Of a stretch of 64,000 bases of DNA, positions 44,732 to 53,735 are shown piece after piece. Origin of the DNA: Carboxylicivirga caseinilyticus (GTDB taxonomy: Bacteria > Bacteroidota > Bacteroidia > Bacteroidales > Marinilabiliaceae). The notes beneath the pieces are model-generated. The model searched no databases. It saw nothing but the letters and a program-made list of their open reading frames with translations, and was not told the DNA's origin. The position numbers and the translations under genes are program-made. Each line of letters opens with the position of its first letter. Position 1 is the stretch's first letter. The stretch spans positions 1 to 64,000 of the forward strand of contig JAFMVE010000018.1 of assembly GCA_025499705.1 (NCBI GenBank). Reading direction: 5' to 3'.

Positions 44732-46240
44732 ATGAGTAATAAAGATAGAGCATTTTTTGGACACCCTTTAGGTTTGTCTTCTCTTTTTGCCACAGAGATG
44801 TGGGAGCGTTTTAGTTATTATGGAATGAGAGCCCTTTTAGTGTATTTCTTAACAGATACATTAATTGAAGGTGGTTTCGGGATGGAAGAACTTGACGCAT
44901 TTACCATATATGGTATATTTACCGGCTTGGTATATGTAACTCCAATTATTGGAGGAATGCTTGCTGATAAAGTATTAGGTCAAAGAAAGGCTATTTATAT
45001 AGGTGGACTAACAATGGCTATTGGACAATTACTATTATCATATAGTGCAATGTCTGTTTCTCAGAACCTTGAATCACGCCAAATGATTTTTTATATCGGT
45101 TTAGGTGTTCTTATACTAGGAAACGGATTTTTCAAACCCAACATTTCCACAATGGTTGGCGAGTTATATGATAATTCGGACCCAAGAAAAGACGGTGGTT
45201 TTACTATATTTTACATGGGTATTAACATAGGCGCAGGTATTTCACCTCTTATTGCAGGTAAACTTGGAGAGCAGGTTGCCTGGCAATATGGTTTCATGGC
45301 CGCAGGTATTGGAATGATTATCGGTACTGTTTGGTTTTATTTAAGAAGTCATACATTAGGTCCAATTGGAATGCCTCCTGCAGTTAAAAAGGAACGCATT
45401 CGTTTAATTGCAAAAGATTGGGTAAGCATTCTTATCTATGTTGGATCTATAGTAGGTGGTGTATTCGCTTTTATTATGGGGTGGAGCTTCTTACCTGAGG
45501 CTGCTTCAAGTTGGATTATTGGAATCGCTGCTGTAGGTGGCTTAATCTACTTAACTCTGAACATTGTAAACGGAACTAATGGAAAAACTGAGTGGAGCCG
45601 GGTAAGTGTAATCATCGTTTTGGCATTATTCAACATCTTCTTCTGGGCAGGATTTGAGCAAGCTGGAACTACCTTCAGTATTTTTGCTCGTGATAATACC
45701 AATCGTATGATTGGCTCATTTGAAATACCAGCAACATGGTTCCAAAGTGTAAATGCAGTTTTCATTGTTGTATTTGCACCTTTATTTACAATTCTATGGT
45801 CTAGATTAGACAAGGTAAAGCTTAATCCTAATACTCCAATGAAATTTGTTTGGGGAATGATCCTATTAGGATTAGGATTTGTTGTAATGGCAATTGCCTC
45901 TGAACGAGCTGAAAGCCATTTAGTGAGTCCTATTTGGTTGGTTATGGTATTTATGATTCATACTTTTGGAGAACTTTGTTTATCTCCTATTGGGCTTTCA
46001 ATGGTTACCAAGCTTTCACCTACCAAACTTGTATCTACTATGATGGGCGTTTGGATGGGTAGTTTTGCAGCTGGTAACTTCGTTGCCTCTCAGATGAAAG
46101 CTATCTCACTTAAATTAGAATCTGTACTTGATACAAGTATTCCTGTTTTCTGGTTTATTGCCATTCAATCATTCATTGCAGGCCTTATTCTTTTTGCCTT
46201 ATCCCCTTGGTTAAAGAGGATGATGCACGGTATAAAATAA
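44732..46240 (+). CDS. POT-family proton/peptide transporter 1
   Basis: A 502-residue proton-dependent oligopeptide transporter with about 12-14 membrane helices. The ExxER proton-coupling motif is in TEMWERFSYYG near the N-terminus, and NGFFKPNISTMVGELY and the later FGELCLSPIGLSMVTKL are POT signatures. I start at the ATG at 44732; a TTG 15 codons earlier adds a polar stretch before the first helix and is unlikely. It imports di- and tripeptides. A terminator separates it from the second POT gene, so the paralogues are separately transcribed. Confidence 0.9.
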   Translation: MSNKDRAFFGHPLGLSSLFATEMWERFSYYGMRALLVYFLTDTLIEGGFGMEELDAFTIYGIFTGLVYVTPIIGGMLADKVLGQRKAIYIGGLTMAIGQLLLSYSAMSVSQNLESRQMIFYIGLGVLILGNGFFKPNISTMVGELYDNSDPRKDGGFTIFYMGINIGAGISPLIAGKLGEQVAWQYGFMAAGIGMIIGTVWFYLRSHTLGPIGMPPAVKKERIRLIAKDWVSILIYVGSIVGGVFAFIMGWSFLPEAASSWIIGIAAVGGLIYLTLNIVNGTNGKTEWSRVSVIIVLALFNIFFWAGFEQAGTTFSIFARDNTNRMIGSFEIPATWFQSVNAVFIVVFAPLFTILWSRLDKVKLNPNTPMKFVWGMILLGLGFVVMAIASERAESHLVSPIWLVMVFMIHTFGELCLSPIGLSMVTKLSPTKLVSTMMGVWMGSFAAGNFVASQMKAISLKLESVLDTSIPVFWFIAIQSFIAGLILFALSPWLKRMMHGIK

Positions 46241-46260
46241 TCGTTTTGTAATTATATTTT

Positions 46261-46291
46261 AAAGCCGGTTTGTAGCATTCAAACCGGCTTT
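46261..46291 (+). terminator. Terminator between POT genes
   Basis: AAAGCCGGTTT and AAACCGGCTTT form a perfect 11-bp stem with a 9-nt loop, followed by further T residues on the plus strand. Confidence 0.88.
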
Positions 46292-46412
46292 TTTATATCT
46301 TTTCATCAGTTAAGTAAAATGCAATCTTGGTTAAGATGCTAAATATCATACTTTTTCCGTTTGACATAGTCTAACTTTAAAAAGATAACATCTCGTCTAA
46401 AAACATATACTT

Positions 46413-48125
46413 ATGGCAAAGAACCAAAAACACCCTAAAGGGTTAATGATTCTCTTCTTTACCGAAATGTGGGAACGTTTTGGATATTACCTAATGCTGG
46501 GCATATTTAGTTTATACATGATTGAACCAACCTCATCTCAGTTCGCCGGACTAGGGTTCACAAACATGTATGCCGCAGATATTTATGGCACATACCTCGC
46601 TTTAGTGTATCTGACTCCTTTCTTCGGAGGACTGATAGCAGACCGGTTTATCGGGTATCGAAAATCTATTTTAATTGGTGGCGTATTGATGGCCGCTGGC
46701 TACATTGGATTATCAATTCCAAACTCAATGATAGCCTTTTACATTGCCCTTTTACTAATAATACTTGGTAACGGCATGTTTAAACCTAACGTTTCGGTTC
46801 TTCTAGGGAAATTATATGAAAAGCCCGAATATGAATCATTAAAAGACTCAGGATACAATATTTTCTATATGGGAATAAACATTGGTGCCTTTGTCTGTAA
46901 TTTCGTTGCTGCTTATCTGCGACTTACTTATGGATGGGGATGGGCTTTTGCTGCTGCAGGTATCGGTATGATCATCGGAGTCATCTGGTTCATGATTGGC
47001 CTTGCCAGAGTCCCTGAAATAAAAGAAGCGGACAAAATCTCGCCGAAACGTCCGAATGATATTTCTATGGCAAGAATTTTTAGTGTATTATTCCTGCCAG
47101 CCTTTGCAGCTGCTGCTTTAGGATGGTTTATTCCAAACAATATCTTCGGATCTGATTCAACTGATGCTTTCATTTTCTTCTGCATACCAGTTATATTATT
47201 CTTTTTTACTACCTGGAAATCTGCTGACAAAAAAACAGAGCGCGAACCCATTGCGGCTTTGCTTGCTGTATTTGGAGTAGTAATCATATTCTGGGCTGTA
47301 TTTCATCAAAACGGATCAGCACTAACCTACTGGGCAAAAAATAATACATCTAGAGAAGTAAAAGGAATAACCGAATCAGTTATAAATACTGTTGCCAAGG
47401 TAGAAGAAGTATCAACTGTACCACGAACCATACAACTGCAAGGATTACATGGAGAGGATTTAGGAAGTAAAACAGGGCCAAATCCATATTTTGATAATTA
47501 CACCAAAGATTTACCTACCGGGAATATTGATGGTAAACCCGGGGATGTCAATGACGAAGATTGGAGCAGGGTTCCAAAGCAAGAGCTTCCCAAATATGGT
47601 AAGATCAACTTATGGCCTACAGAACTACAAGCTTCCATTAATCCGTTTTTTGTCGTAGTACTAACTCCATTAGTTGTAATGTTCTTTGGATTTTTAAGAA
47701 GACGCAAAAAAGAACCTACCACACCAGGAAAAATTGCATGGGGTATGTTAATCTCAGCTTTATCTTGGCTGGTGATGGTTTGGGCTGCCATAGCATCCGG
47801 AAACGGAATCAGCAAAGCCTCTGTTGCCTGGTTATTTGGAGTCTATGGCGTAATTACAATCGGAGAGCTTTGCCTGAGTCCAATGGGTTTATCCCTGGTT
47901 TCAAAATTAGCACCCAAGCGTATTGCAGCTTTGATGATGGGAGGTTGGTTTCTGTCCACTGCAATAGGAAACAAACTATCAGGTGTACTTTCAGGACTTT
48001 GGGATGTATTTGAAAAGAAATCATATTTCTTCCTGACCAATGCTTTACTTACAGCTGGTGCATTTATAATCATACTTATTTTAATGCCATGGCTTAAGAG
48101 GGTTTATAACGAATATGTCAATTAA
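46413..48125 (+). CDS. POT-family proton/peptide transporter 2
   Basis: A 570-residue POT transporter with the ExxER motif in TEMWERFGYYLM. It shares NGMFKPNVSVLLGKLY and GELCLSPMGLSLVSKLAP with its neighbour but carries a long hydrophilic insert (about residues 310-390, with PRTIQLQGLHGEDLGSK) between two late helices, which accounts for its extra length. Such large loops suggest a different partner or substrate range. It would import peptides with protons. The gene ends at a bidirectional terminator. Confidence 0.88.
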   Translation: MAKNQKHPKGLMILFFTEMWERFGYYLMLGIFSLYMIEPTSSQFAGLGFTNMYAADIYGTYLALVYLTPFFGGLIADRFIGYRKSILIGGVLMAAGYIGLSIPNSMIAFYIALLLIILGNGMFKPNVSVLLGKLYEKPEYESLKDSGYNIFYMGINIGAFVCNFVAAYLRLTYGWGWAFAAAGIGMIIGVIWFMIGLARVPEIKEADKISPKRPNDISMARIFSVLFLPAFAAAALGWFIPNNIFGSDSTDAFIFFCIPVILFFFTTWKSADKKTEREPIAALLAVFGVVIIFWAVFHQNGSALTYWAKNNTSREVKGITESVINTVAKVEEVSTVPRTIQLQGLHGEDLGSKTGPNPYFDNYTKDLPTGNIDGKPGDVNDEDWSRVPKQELPKYGKINLWPTELQASINPFFVVVLTPLVVMFFGFLRRRKKEPTTPGKIAWGMLISALSWLVMVWAAIASGNGISKASVAWLFGVYGVITIGELCLSPMGLSLVSKLAPKRIAALMMGGWFLSTAIGNKLSGVLSGLWDVFEKKSYFFLTNALLTAGAFIIILILMPWLKRVYNEYVN

Positions 48126-48133
48126 GATATCAT

Positions 48134-48160
48134 AAAAAAGAGGCCGCCGGCCTCTTTTTT
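48134..48160. terminator. Bidirectional terminator
   Basis: AAAAAAGAGGCC / GGCCTCTTTTTT is a near-perfect inverted repeat flanked by A- and T-runs. It serves both the second POT gene (plus) and the convergent universal stress protein gene (minus). Confidence 0.9.
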
Positions 48161-48164
48161 ATTC

Positions 48165-48971
48165 CTAGTCATGAAGGATAAGCATTGGATGCTCTGGATG
48201 CAACACCATTTGCCTTGTTGTGCTTGGGTGGAACAAACGATCAAAAAAGCTTTCATTATGGCGAATCAGGGTGACCATATCACATCCATGTTCATCCATA
48301 AACTTCAAAATTCCTCTGCTTATATTTTCCCCTTCAATAAAATTGAAGTTTAAATCAAGACCTTCGAAATGAGCAGCAATTTTCTCTTCAGCATCAATAC
48401 GATTAACGTAATCGTCCTCCAACACATTAACAAAGCTGATACCCGCATCGAAATGCTGGGCTAAATCCCTTAACGGTTCAACCACGTTATCTAACTTCAC
48501 ATCCTTTAAATCGGTTGCAAAAACAATATTCTCAGGCTTTTTAAACTTGGCATGCTTAGGCACCACCAACATGGCTTCCTGAATATTTTTCACCACCTCA
48601 TAAGCATTACTTCCCAGAAGGAAATTTTCAAGAGCTGTTTCTCCTCTACAACCCAAAACAATAAGTTCAGGTTTAAAATCTGAAACTTCGTTCTTCACAA
48701 CATCCAGCAGAGAACCAAAACGTGAAGCTAATTCAATCCGAGCATTTGGAAAGCGCCTGTGTAAAACAGACAATTCATTTTTTAAGCCTTTCAGACTTTC
48801 CTGTGCCAACTCTTCTTTTACCTGCATAATATATGGGCTACCGCTAAACTCAAGATCATATGCATTTAATAAGTCGAAATAAACCTTTTCGTTTTCAAAC
48901 ATCTTGAGAGCATATATAGCGGCATTCCTGGCTGTATCTGAAAAGTCGGTCAATAATAAGATCCTTTTCAT
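48165..48971 (-). CDS. Universal stress protein, tandem Usp domains
   Basis: A 268-residue cytoplasmic protein of two Usp domains (about 1-145 and 148-268). The first begins with RILLLTDFSDTARNAAIYAL and has the nucleotide-binding-like GCRGETALENFLLGSNAYEV (about 118-137). The second starts with NIVFATDLKD and is more diverged, with no intact G-x2-G-x9-G motif. Usp proteins are induced in stationary phase or under stress. It has a single-gene transcript. Confidence 0.88.
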   Translation of the reverse strand: MKRILLLTDFSDTARNAAIYALKMFENEKVYFDLLNAYDLEFSGSPYIMQVKEELAQESLKGLKNELSVLHRRFPNARIELASRFGSLLDVVKNEVSDFKPELIVLGCRGETALENFLLGSNAYEVVKNIQEAMLVVPKHAKFKKPENIVFATDLKDVKLDNVVEPLRDLAQHFDAGISFVNVLEDDYVNRIDAEEKIAAHFEGLDLNFNFIEGENISRGILKFMDEHGCDMVTLIRHNESFFDRLFHPSTTRQMVLHPEHPMLILHD

Positions 48972-49251
48972 AATTCAAAACTTTAATAGTTGCAAAAGTT
49001 TTTAAGTACAATGGCCGCAGTTGGCTGAGGAAGACTCACATCCGAACTTTTTCGATGAGTTTTGGCTATGATAAATAAAACGGTAAGAATAAAAGGTATA
49101 ACCCTTTTTTGAGCACACTACATAAATTTATACGAATTGTAAAAGAAATTAGTTTGAGTTTTAGTGTAATAATTTCATTGATTCATCAATGAAAAAGATC
49201 AATCAATCAACTAAGTGTAACTCAATTTTCCAAATAAGTGTAAGTACAAGG
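48972..49251. other. Gene-free gap upstream of uspA-like gene
   Basis: About 280 bp between the universal stress protein start and the 119-residue hypothetical gene. I see no gene, strong hairpin or clear promoter box here. Confidence 0.4.
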
Positions 49252-49611
49252 TTAAGAATGTTTGACGTCCAATCGCCGCAGAACAAAACGACCTTCCAGA
49301 TTTTGATCATCAACACTGTGACCTTCGATTCTATCCTGATCATCTAATTCAGCAATTCTGTCATCCAAACAATACTCAAACTCAAAAGAACTTTCTAAGA
49401 CGACATAAGAAACTCCTTTAAGAAGGACTCGATCATCTTCAATTTCACCCACAACCTCAACATCTATCAGAAAAGGTTCTTCGTCGTAAATATACTCTGT
49501 ATAAACCAAATTACCTGTAATAACAGAACCCTCCTGCTTCAACAGCGCATAACCCATATCAAAACCTGCTTCAAACTGTTCAAAAAAACGCCATTGACCT
49601 GTCAGATCCAT
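49252..49611 (-). CDS. Hypothetical 119-residue acidic protein
   Basis: A small acidic protein without signal peptide. Alternating hydrophobic residues predict mostly beta strands: GQWRFFEQFEAGFDMGYALL, GSVITGNLVYTE, VEVVGEIEDDRVLLKGVSY, and GRFVLRR. The pattern resembles small lipocalin-like or 'avidin-like' barrels, in which GxW begins the first strand, but I do not recognise a named family. It is separated from the V-ATPase operon by a terminator. Function is unknown. Confidence 0.65.
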   Translation of the reverse strand: MDLTGQWRFFEQFEAGFDMGYALLKQEGSVITGNLVYTEYIYDEEPFLIDVEVVGEIEDDRVLLKGVSYVVLESSFEFEYCLDDRIAELDDQDRIEGHSVDDQNLEGRFVLRRLDVKHS

Positions 49612-49630
49612 CTTACAATAATTTATAAAA

Positions 49631-49657
49631 AAAGAGCTGGCAAATATACCAACTCTT
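49631..49657 (-). terminator. Terminator of the V-ATPase operon
   Basis: AAAGAGcTGG pairs with CCAaCTCTTT around an 8-nt AT loop, followed by TTTTTTTAT on the minus strand. Confidence 0.75.
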
Positions 49658-49689
49658 TTTAATAATCCTTCTAATGGATAATATCATAC

Positions 49690-50151
49690 CTATGCGCCGG
49701 CTGGAATCGCTCCCATACCAAACACCATACTAAGCAAAGCAACTGTTTCGATGATACCCATTGCAGCTATATACATACCTGCCCCCTGTTTATCATCAAC
49801 AGCAAGGTTAGCACAAGCTGCAGCTCCTGCTTTTCCCTGCATAATTGCTGAAGCAGCAATTGCAATACCAACAAATAGAGCAAAAACCATTTGATTCATA
49901 TAGCTATCAGGATTCAGGTTTGCGCCAATTAAAGAGTTCATAAAGATCATACCGTAAATTACCTGACTTAAAGGCATACCAACCATTGCCAAAGCTAATG
50001 AAGGCAATTTCTTTTTGTCTTTAATCGACTGTTTCCATAATCCCATTGCTCCCATAGCTGCAATTCCAGTTCCAATAGCTGAACCAACTCCAGCAATTCC
50101 TAAAGCGATAGCGTGGCCACCAAATCCGTTTACTACTGTTAATAATGTCAT
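49690..50151 (-). CDS. ntpK: V-type ATP synthase subunit K (rotor ring)
   Basis: A 153-residue proteolipid with four helices (two hairpins). The sodium-binding residues known from Enterococcus hirae NtpK have counterparts: Leu61-Ser62-Gln63 in MPLSQVIYG, Gln105 in IMQGKAGA and the essential Glu135 in IIETVALL. This pattern points to Na+ rather than H+ coupling. The first hairpin lacks a carboxylate, as expected for duplicated V-type rings. It is the last gene of the operon. Confidence 0.92.
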   Translation of the reverse strand: MTLLTVVNGFGGHAIALGIAGVGSAIGTGIAAMGAMGLWKQSIKDKKKLPSLALAMVGMPLSQVIYGMIFMNSLIGANLNPDSYMNQMVFALFVGIAIAASAIMQGKAGAAACANLAVDDKQGAGMYIAAMGIIETVALLSMVFGMGAIPAGA

Positions 50152-50172
50152 CGTATATAATTTTATTAGATT

Positions 50173-51993
50173 TTACTTATTTTTTAATTTGAAAGGGTTG
50201 TATTCACTTCCTGAAAACTCAACACTGGCATGACCGGCGTACTCCAACATATTTAATCGTACACCGTGCACCAATACAGCCATTGCTGCAAGTATCATAT
50301 TTAATCCATGACCTAAAATCAGAACTAAAACAGCTCCAACACCTGATGCAACTGTGGTTATTCCATCTCCTATTGCCATATCATTAAAACTACTTGCCAT
50401 TAAAACCGTTGATAATCCAACAGCATACAAGCGAATGTATGAGATAACATCAGAGAAACCATTAATTACATTTAAAGGTAAATTACCCAAAGACGATAAT
50501 ATTCCTTTAATGATAGGATGGCCAGGGCTTGAGAACAATGCTACTAAAAGAGCACCACCAGCAAATAACCATACCATAAAGTCAGGGCCTGGAATAGACA
50601 ATACCATTTGACTCACCAAAAAATACAATCCCCATACAATGGCTATCCAACCAACCTGAGCAATTACAAGCACTGTATTAATGTATTTCCAGGCTTTTTG
50701 CATATGACCTATAGTCAGATGAATTGCTCCTATCAGGAACATGAATTGTTGAATCTTAAGGTTATCTCCTCCAAAACTTGCCAGCTGCTGCACTTGCAAT
50801 TGCTTAAGGAAAGGAATATTTGCAATGGTTTCAGCCCCAAAATAGGTACCAGTCAGTACACCCCAGATCATTACTGAAACTGAAAGTGTATAAAACAGAC
50901 CAAACTCTATTTTCTTAACAAAACCACTTTTCCAGTGCGCAAACAGAGTCAGTCCAAAAAAGATAAGCCCATAACCTGCATCACCCACTAATATACCGGT
51001 AAAGAAAGTAAAGAATATCAAAAACACTTTTGATACATCTATTTCGTCGTAGCCCGGAACCAATCCCATAAAACCCATGACCGGCTTAATCTTATGCGAC
51101 CATTTTGGATTCTCTAACAGAGTAGGAACCTGATCATACTCATCCGCTCGTGGTTCTTTTACAACATAACCCCAACCATTCTGATCGGCTACCTCAGTAA
51201 CATCTTTAACTTTATCAACCGGAATAAAACCTTCCCAGCAACGAACCTTCTCATGAAAAGTGATTCCAGCGTATTGTACAGTGCGCACTTTAAGGCGACG
51301 TTCTCTTTCTGACAGAGCATCGATCAATAAACCTTTCTGAGTACTTAACTCCTTTAATATCTGTTTGCCTTCAGCCAGGGCAGATGTCTTATCTGTAATA
51401 GACTGTTCAACCTCCTGCTTCGATAGCTTTGGAAAATCAATCTTTTGGTAATTTAAAACAGCATCCTCTTCATCAGTGATCAAAACAACCCTGGCGATAC
51501 CATTCATAATACTTACTACCTTAACATTCTGCTTGCTTTGGATAATTTTAATATCCTTCTCAGGCATTTCGTAAAGCGATAGATAAATACCTTTTTGGTT
51601 GATCAACTTTATATCATCCAAAGAAATACTACCCCAATTGGCATACCATTGCTGATCTTTATTAAGATTTTCAATTTCTTTTTGAAGATCAAGGTTGGAA
51701 TTATTTGTTTCAAGAACTTTGTCCAACAATGCTATCTCACCTCTTTCAATACTACTGTAATCATTAACCTGAACTGAACTACCAGCAGCTTCACCTTCAA
51801 CATTATCTAAAATTGAGATGGCTTCCTGAAGTTGCTCAATCCTATTCTGAACACGATCAATTGAATCATCCTTAGCAGGTTGAAAAGGTGTGATATGCAC
51901 TAATCCCAATTGCCCCAAAACAGTTAAGTCTTCATCCATATCATTGCTTGGATCTGACATAAAGAGCAACAGCTTTTTCATTTTTATAATCAT
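50173..51993 (-). CDS. ntpI: V-type ATP synthase subunit I (stator)
   Basis: A 606-residue subunit I. A long soluble N-terminal half (1-330) with coiled-coil stretches forms the peripheral arm attachment; the C-terminal half has about seven membrane helices and forms the ion half-channels against the K ring. SFGGDNLKIQQFMFLIGAIHL (about 405-425) and YIRLYAVGLSTVLMASSFN (about 535-553, with the key channel Arg) are family features. Its ATG overlaps the end of subunit D (ATGA). Confidence 0.92.
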   Translation of the reverse strand: MIIKMKKLLLFMSDPSNDMDEDLTVLGQLGLVHITPFQPAKDDSIDRVQNRIEQLQEAISILDNVEGEAAGSSVQVNDYSSIERGEIALLDKVLETNNSNLDLQKEIENLNKDQQWYANWGSISLDDIKLINQKGIYLSLYEMPEKDIKIIQSKQNVKVVSIMNGIARVVLITDEEDAVLNYQKIDFPKLSKQEVEQSITDKTSALAEGKQILKELSTQKGLLIDALSERERRLKVRTVQYAGITFHEKVRCWEGFIPVDKVKDVTEVADQNGWGYVVKEPRADEYDQVPTLLENPKWSHKIKPVMGFMGLVPGYDEIDVSKVFLIFFTFFTGILVGDAGYGLIFFGLTLFAHWKSGFVKKIEFGLFYTLSVSVMIWGVLTGTYFGAETIANIPFLKQLQVQQLASFGGDNLKIQQFMFLIGAIHLTIGHMQKAWKYINTVLVIAQVGWIAIVWGLYFLVSQMVLSIPGPDFMVWLFAGGALLVALFSSPGHPIIKGILSSLGNLPLNVINGFSDVISYIRLYAVGLSTVLMASSFNDMAIGDGITTVASGVGAVLVLILGHGLNMILAAMAVLVHGVRLNMLEYAGHASVEFSGSEYNPFKLKNK

Positions 51994-52598
51994 ACCATCA
52001 CTCCTTCCTTTTGTGTTGTTTTAACAACTTTAGCGGTTGCAATTGTCAAACGTTCGTCATCCTGTAATTTCTGACCGATTTTACGAATTGCTGTTTTTGC
52101 ATTCGGTATTCGTCGGTTTTCAAACAGTTTGATTCGCGCACGCACATCCAGAAGCTCTTCTTCAAGCAATCGAATCTGTTCTTCCAAACATCCAATCTCA
52201 GCCATCAATTGCAATTGCTCCTGCATTAACTCAATCGCATCATCCACCCATAAGGGAGTATCCTCATCAATGGGTTTCACGTTAAAATCTACACCTTCAT
52301 ATTGATCCACGCGCACACCAGCCACATCAATATGCCTGGTTATAACTTTATTTACCGAGATAAAAGAAGTAACATCAACATGTGAATCACTCATAACAGC
52401 CACCCAGGTCTCTGCCGCTTTATTGTTCTTATCAATAACCTGTCGTATCTCCTCAATTCGTTCAGCAATTGTATTAATTGTTGACATTAAGGATTTCTCC
52501 ATGGCTTCGAACAATGGCAGCATTCGCAAGGATACCTTCAGAATTTTTTTCTGACGGGCACGCTCTGTTTTTGTGTATTTTATTTTTGCTCCTGCCAT
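51990..52598 (-). CDS. ntpD: V-type ATP synthase subunit D (central stalk)
   Basis: A 202-residue subunit D, predicted as two long antiparallel helices (about 10-75 and 125-185) that form the rotating central shaft. The N-terminus with KYTKTERARQKKILKVSLRML is typical of the family. Its start overlaps the DUF2764 stop (TAATG) behind a GGAGG ribosome site, and its stop overlaps the start of subunit I. No subunit F gene, the usual partner on the shaft, is in the operon. Confidence 0.92.
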   Translation of the reverse strand: MAGAKIKYTKTERARQKKILKVSLRMLPLFEAMEKSLMSTINTIAERIEEIRQVIDKNNKAAETWVAVMSDSHVDVTSFISVNKVITRHIDVAGVRVDQYEGVDFNVKPIDEDTPLWVDDAIELMQEQLQLMAEIGCLEEQIRLLEEELLDVRARIKLFENRRIPNAKTAIRKIGQKLQDDERLTIATAKVVKTTQKEGVMV

Positions 52599-53101
52599 TA
52601 TACCTCCTTCTTTTTAGGTGGGTTAACAACGGATGCCAATACTTTTGCTCCCTGTTCTTTATCAAATGAGTTCAAACGGTTTAAAATCTGCAATCGCAGT
52701 TTATAAACCATCACCTCAGTTAACGTAAACACTTCACCTGCCTGTATGGTATCCAGTTCTTCCCATTGCCATTTCATTATTAGCTTTTCGCGCTCTAATG
52801 GATTGGCATTAATAATAGCTTGTGGAAGTCGCTGTAATCCGGGGGTTCTTTTTTGAGCCTTGGCCATTCTGATTTCAGAAATGTCGTTTTGCATCTCCTT
52901 CAGCATAACGCCAATGCTCTTCAAACCAACCTTCCCTTTCGAATCGGTTGCCTGATATATATCGACCGGTTCGAGTTTTTTAAAGTGCTTTGCCGACAAT
53001 TGATTTTTGGCATCACGGGTGAACTCCTCCATTGTAATTGGAGGCACCTGACCAAAGCTCAACGATGGCAAACTACACATTAAATAAACCAAGTTCGACA
53101 T
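52598..53101 (-). CDS. DUF2764 protein, V-ATPase-associated
   Basis: A 167-residue protein of family DUF2764, found in V-ATPase operons of Bacteroidota and some other phyla. It starts with MSNLVYLMCSLPSLSFGQ and is predicted mainly helical. It sits where subunit C would be expected, between E and D, and may be a shortened functional replacement for C. The gene is 2 bp from E and overlaps D by one base. Its role as a stalk connector is inferred from context only. Confidence 0.85.
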   Translation of the reverse strand: MSNLVYLMCSLPSLSFGQVPPITMEEFTRDAKNQLSAKHFKKLEPVDIYQATDSKGKVGLKSIGVMLKEMQNDISEIRMAKAQKRTPGLQRLPQAIINANPLEREKLIMKWQWEELDTIQAGEVFTLTEVMVYKLRLQILNRLNSFDKEQGAKVLASVVNPPKKKEV

Positions 53102-53103
53102 TA

Positions 53104-53709
53104 TTAGTCCTCCTGGTTTTTGGTTATACGTTCAACCAAATCTTTATTCATCAAAGCAAACATAGCCTGCTGTATATCACTATCGCTCAAAACAAACTGA
53201 ACGCCACTATTTCCTTTAGACTGAATCTCAATTTTAGCTTCACTATTTGTTAACGGTTTCAGCTCTACCTGTTCTTTCAAACCTTCACTAACAATAAATG
53301 ACTCCATTGCTTTTAGTGTCTCTGCAGGTACAGAAACCGTTTTACCACCTTCGATAGTAGCAACTACTGCTTTTACTAATTCCTGCAGATATTGCTCCTG
53401 CTTAAACAAGCTTTGCGTTAATCCACCAAAAACTGATTCCATGTATTTTAAAACAGCCACTTTAGTCGCCTCAATCATATCACGCGAAGCCTGCTTAATA
53501 GCGGTTTGAGCATTCTTCTCAGCCTGTTCAGCTTTTGAATTTGCCTCATCAATAATGGTACGTTTTTTATTTTCCGCATCCGAAATGATTGCTTCAGCTT
53601 GCTTTTTGGCATCTTCAATAATGCGTTGCTTTTCCGCTTCGCCTGCATTAATACCTTGCTCTTTCAGTTTTGCAACTATCCCTTCAAGGTTTTCTTTATT
53701 ATCGTTCAT
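53104..53709 (-). CDS. ntpE: V-type ATP synthase subunit E (peripheral stalk)
   Basis: A 201-residue subunit E. The N-terminal half (1-100) is a long charged helix rich in Ala, Glu and Lys (AEKQRIIEDAKKQAEAIISDAE), forming the peripheral stalk coiled coil. The C-terminal half is a globular domain that binds subunit B. No separate subunit G/H gene, the usual coiled-coil partner, is visible. It lies 26 bp after subunit B and 2 bp before DUF2764. Confidence 0.87.
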   Translation of the reverse strand: MNDNKENLEGIVAKLKEQGINAGEAEKQRIIEDAKKQAEAIISDAENKKRTIIDEANSKAEQAEKNAQTAIKQASRDMIEATKVAVLKYMESVFGGLTQSLFKQEQYLQELVKAVVATIEGGKTVSVPAETLKAMESFIVSEGLKEQVELKPLTNSEAKIEIQSKGNSGVQFVLSDSDIQQAMFALMNKDLVERITKNQED

Positions 53710-53735
53710 TTCTTTATTTTTTTATTGATAACCGC

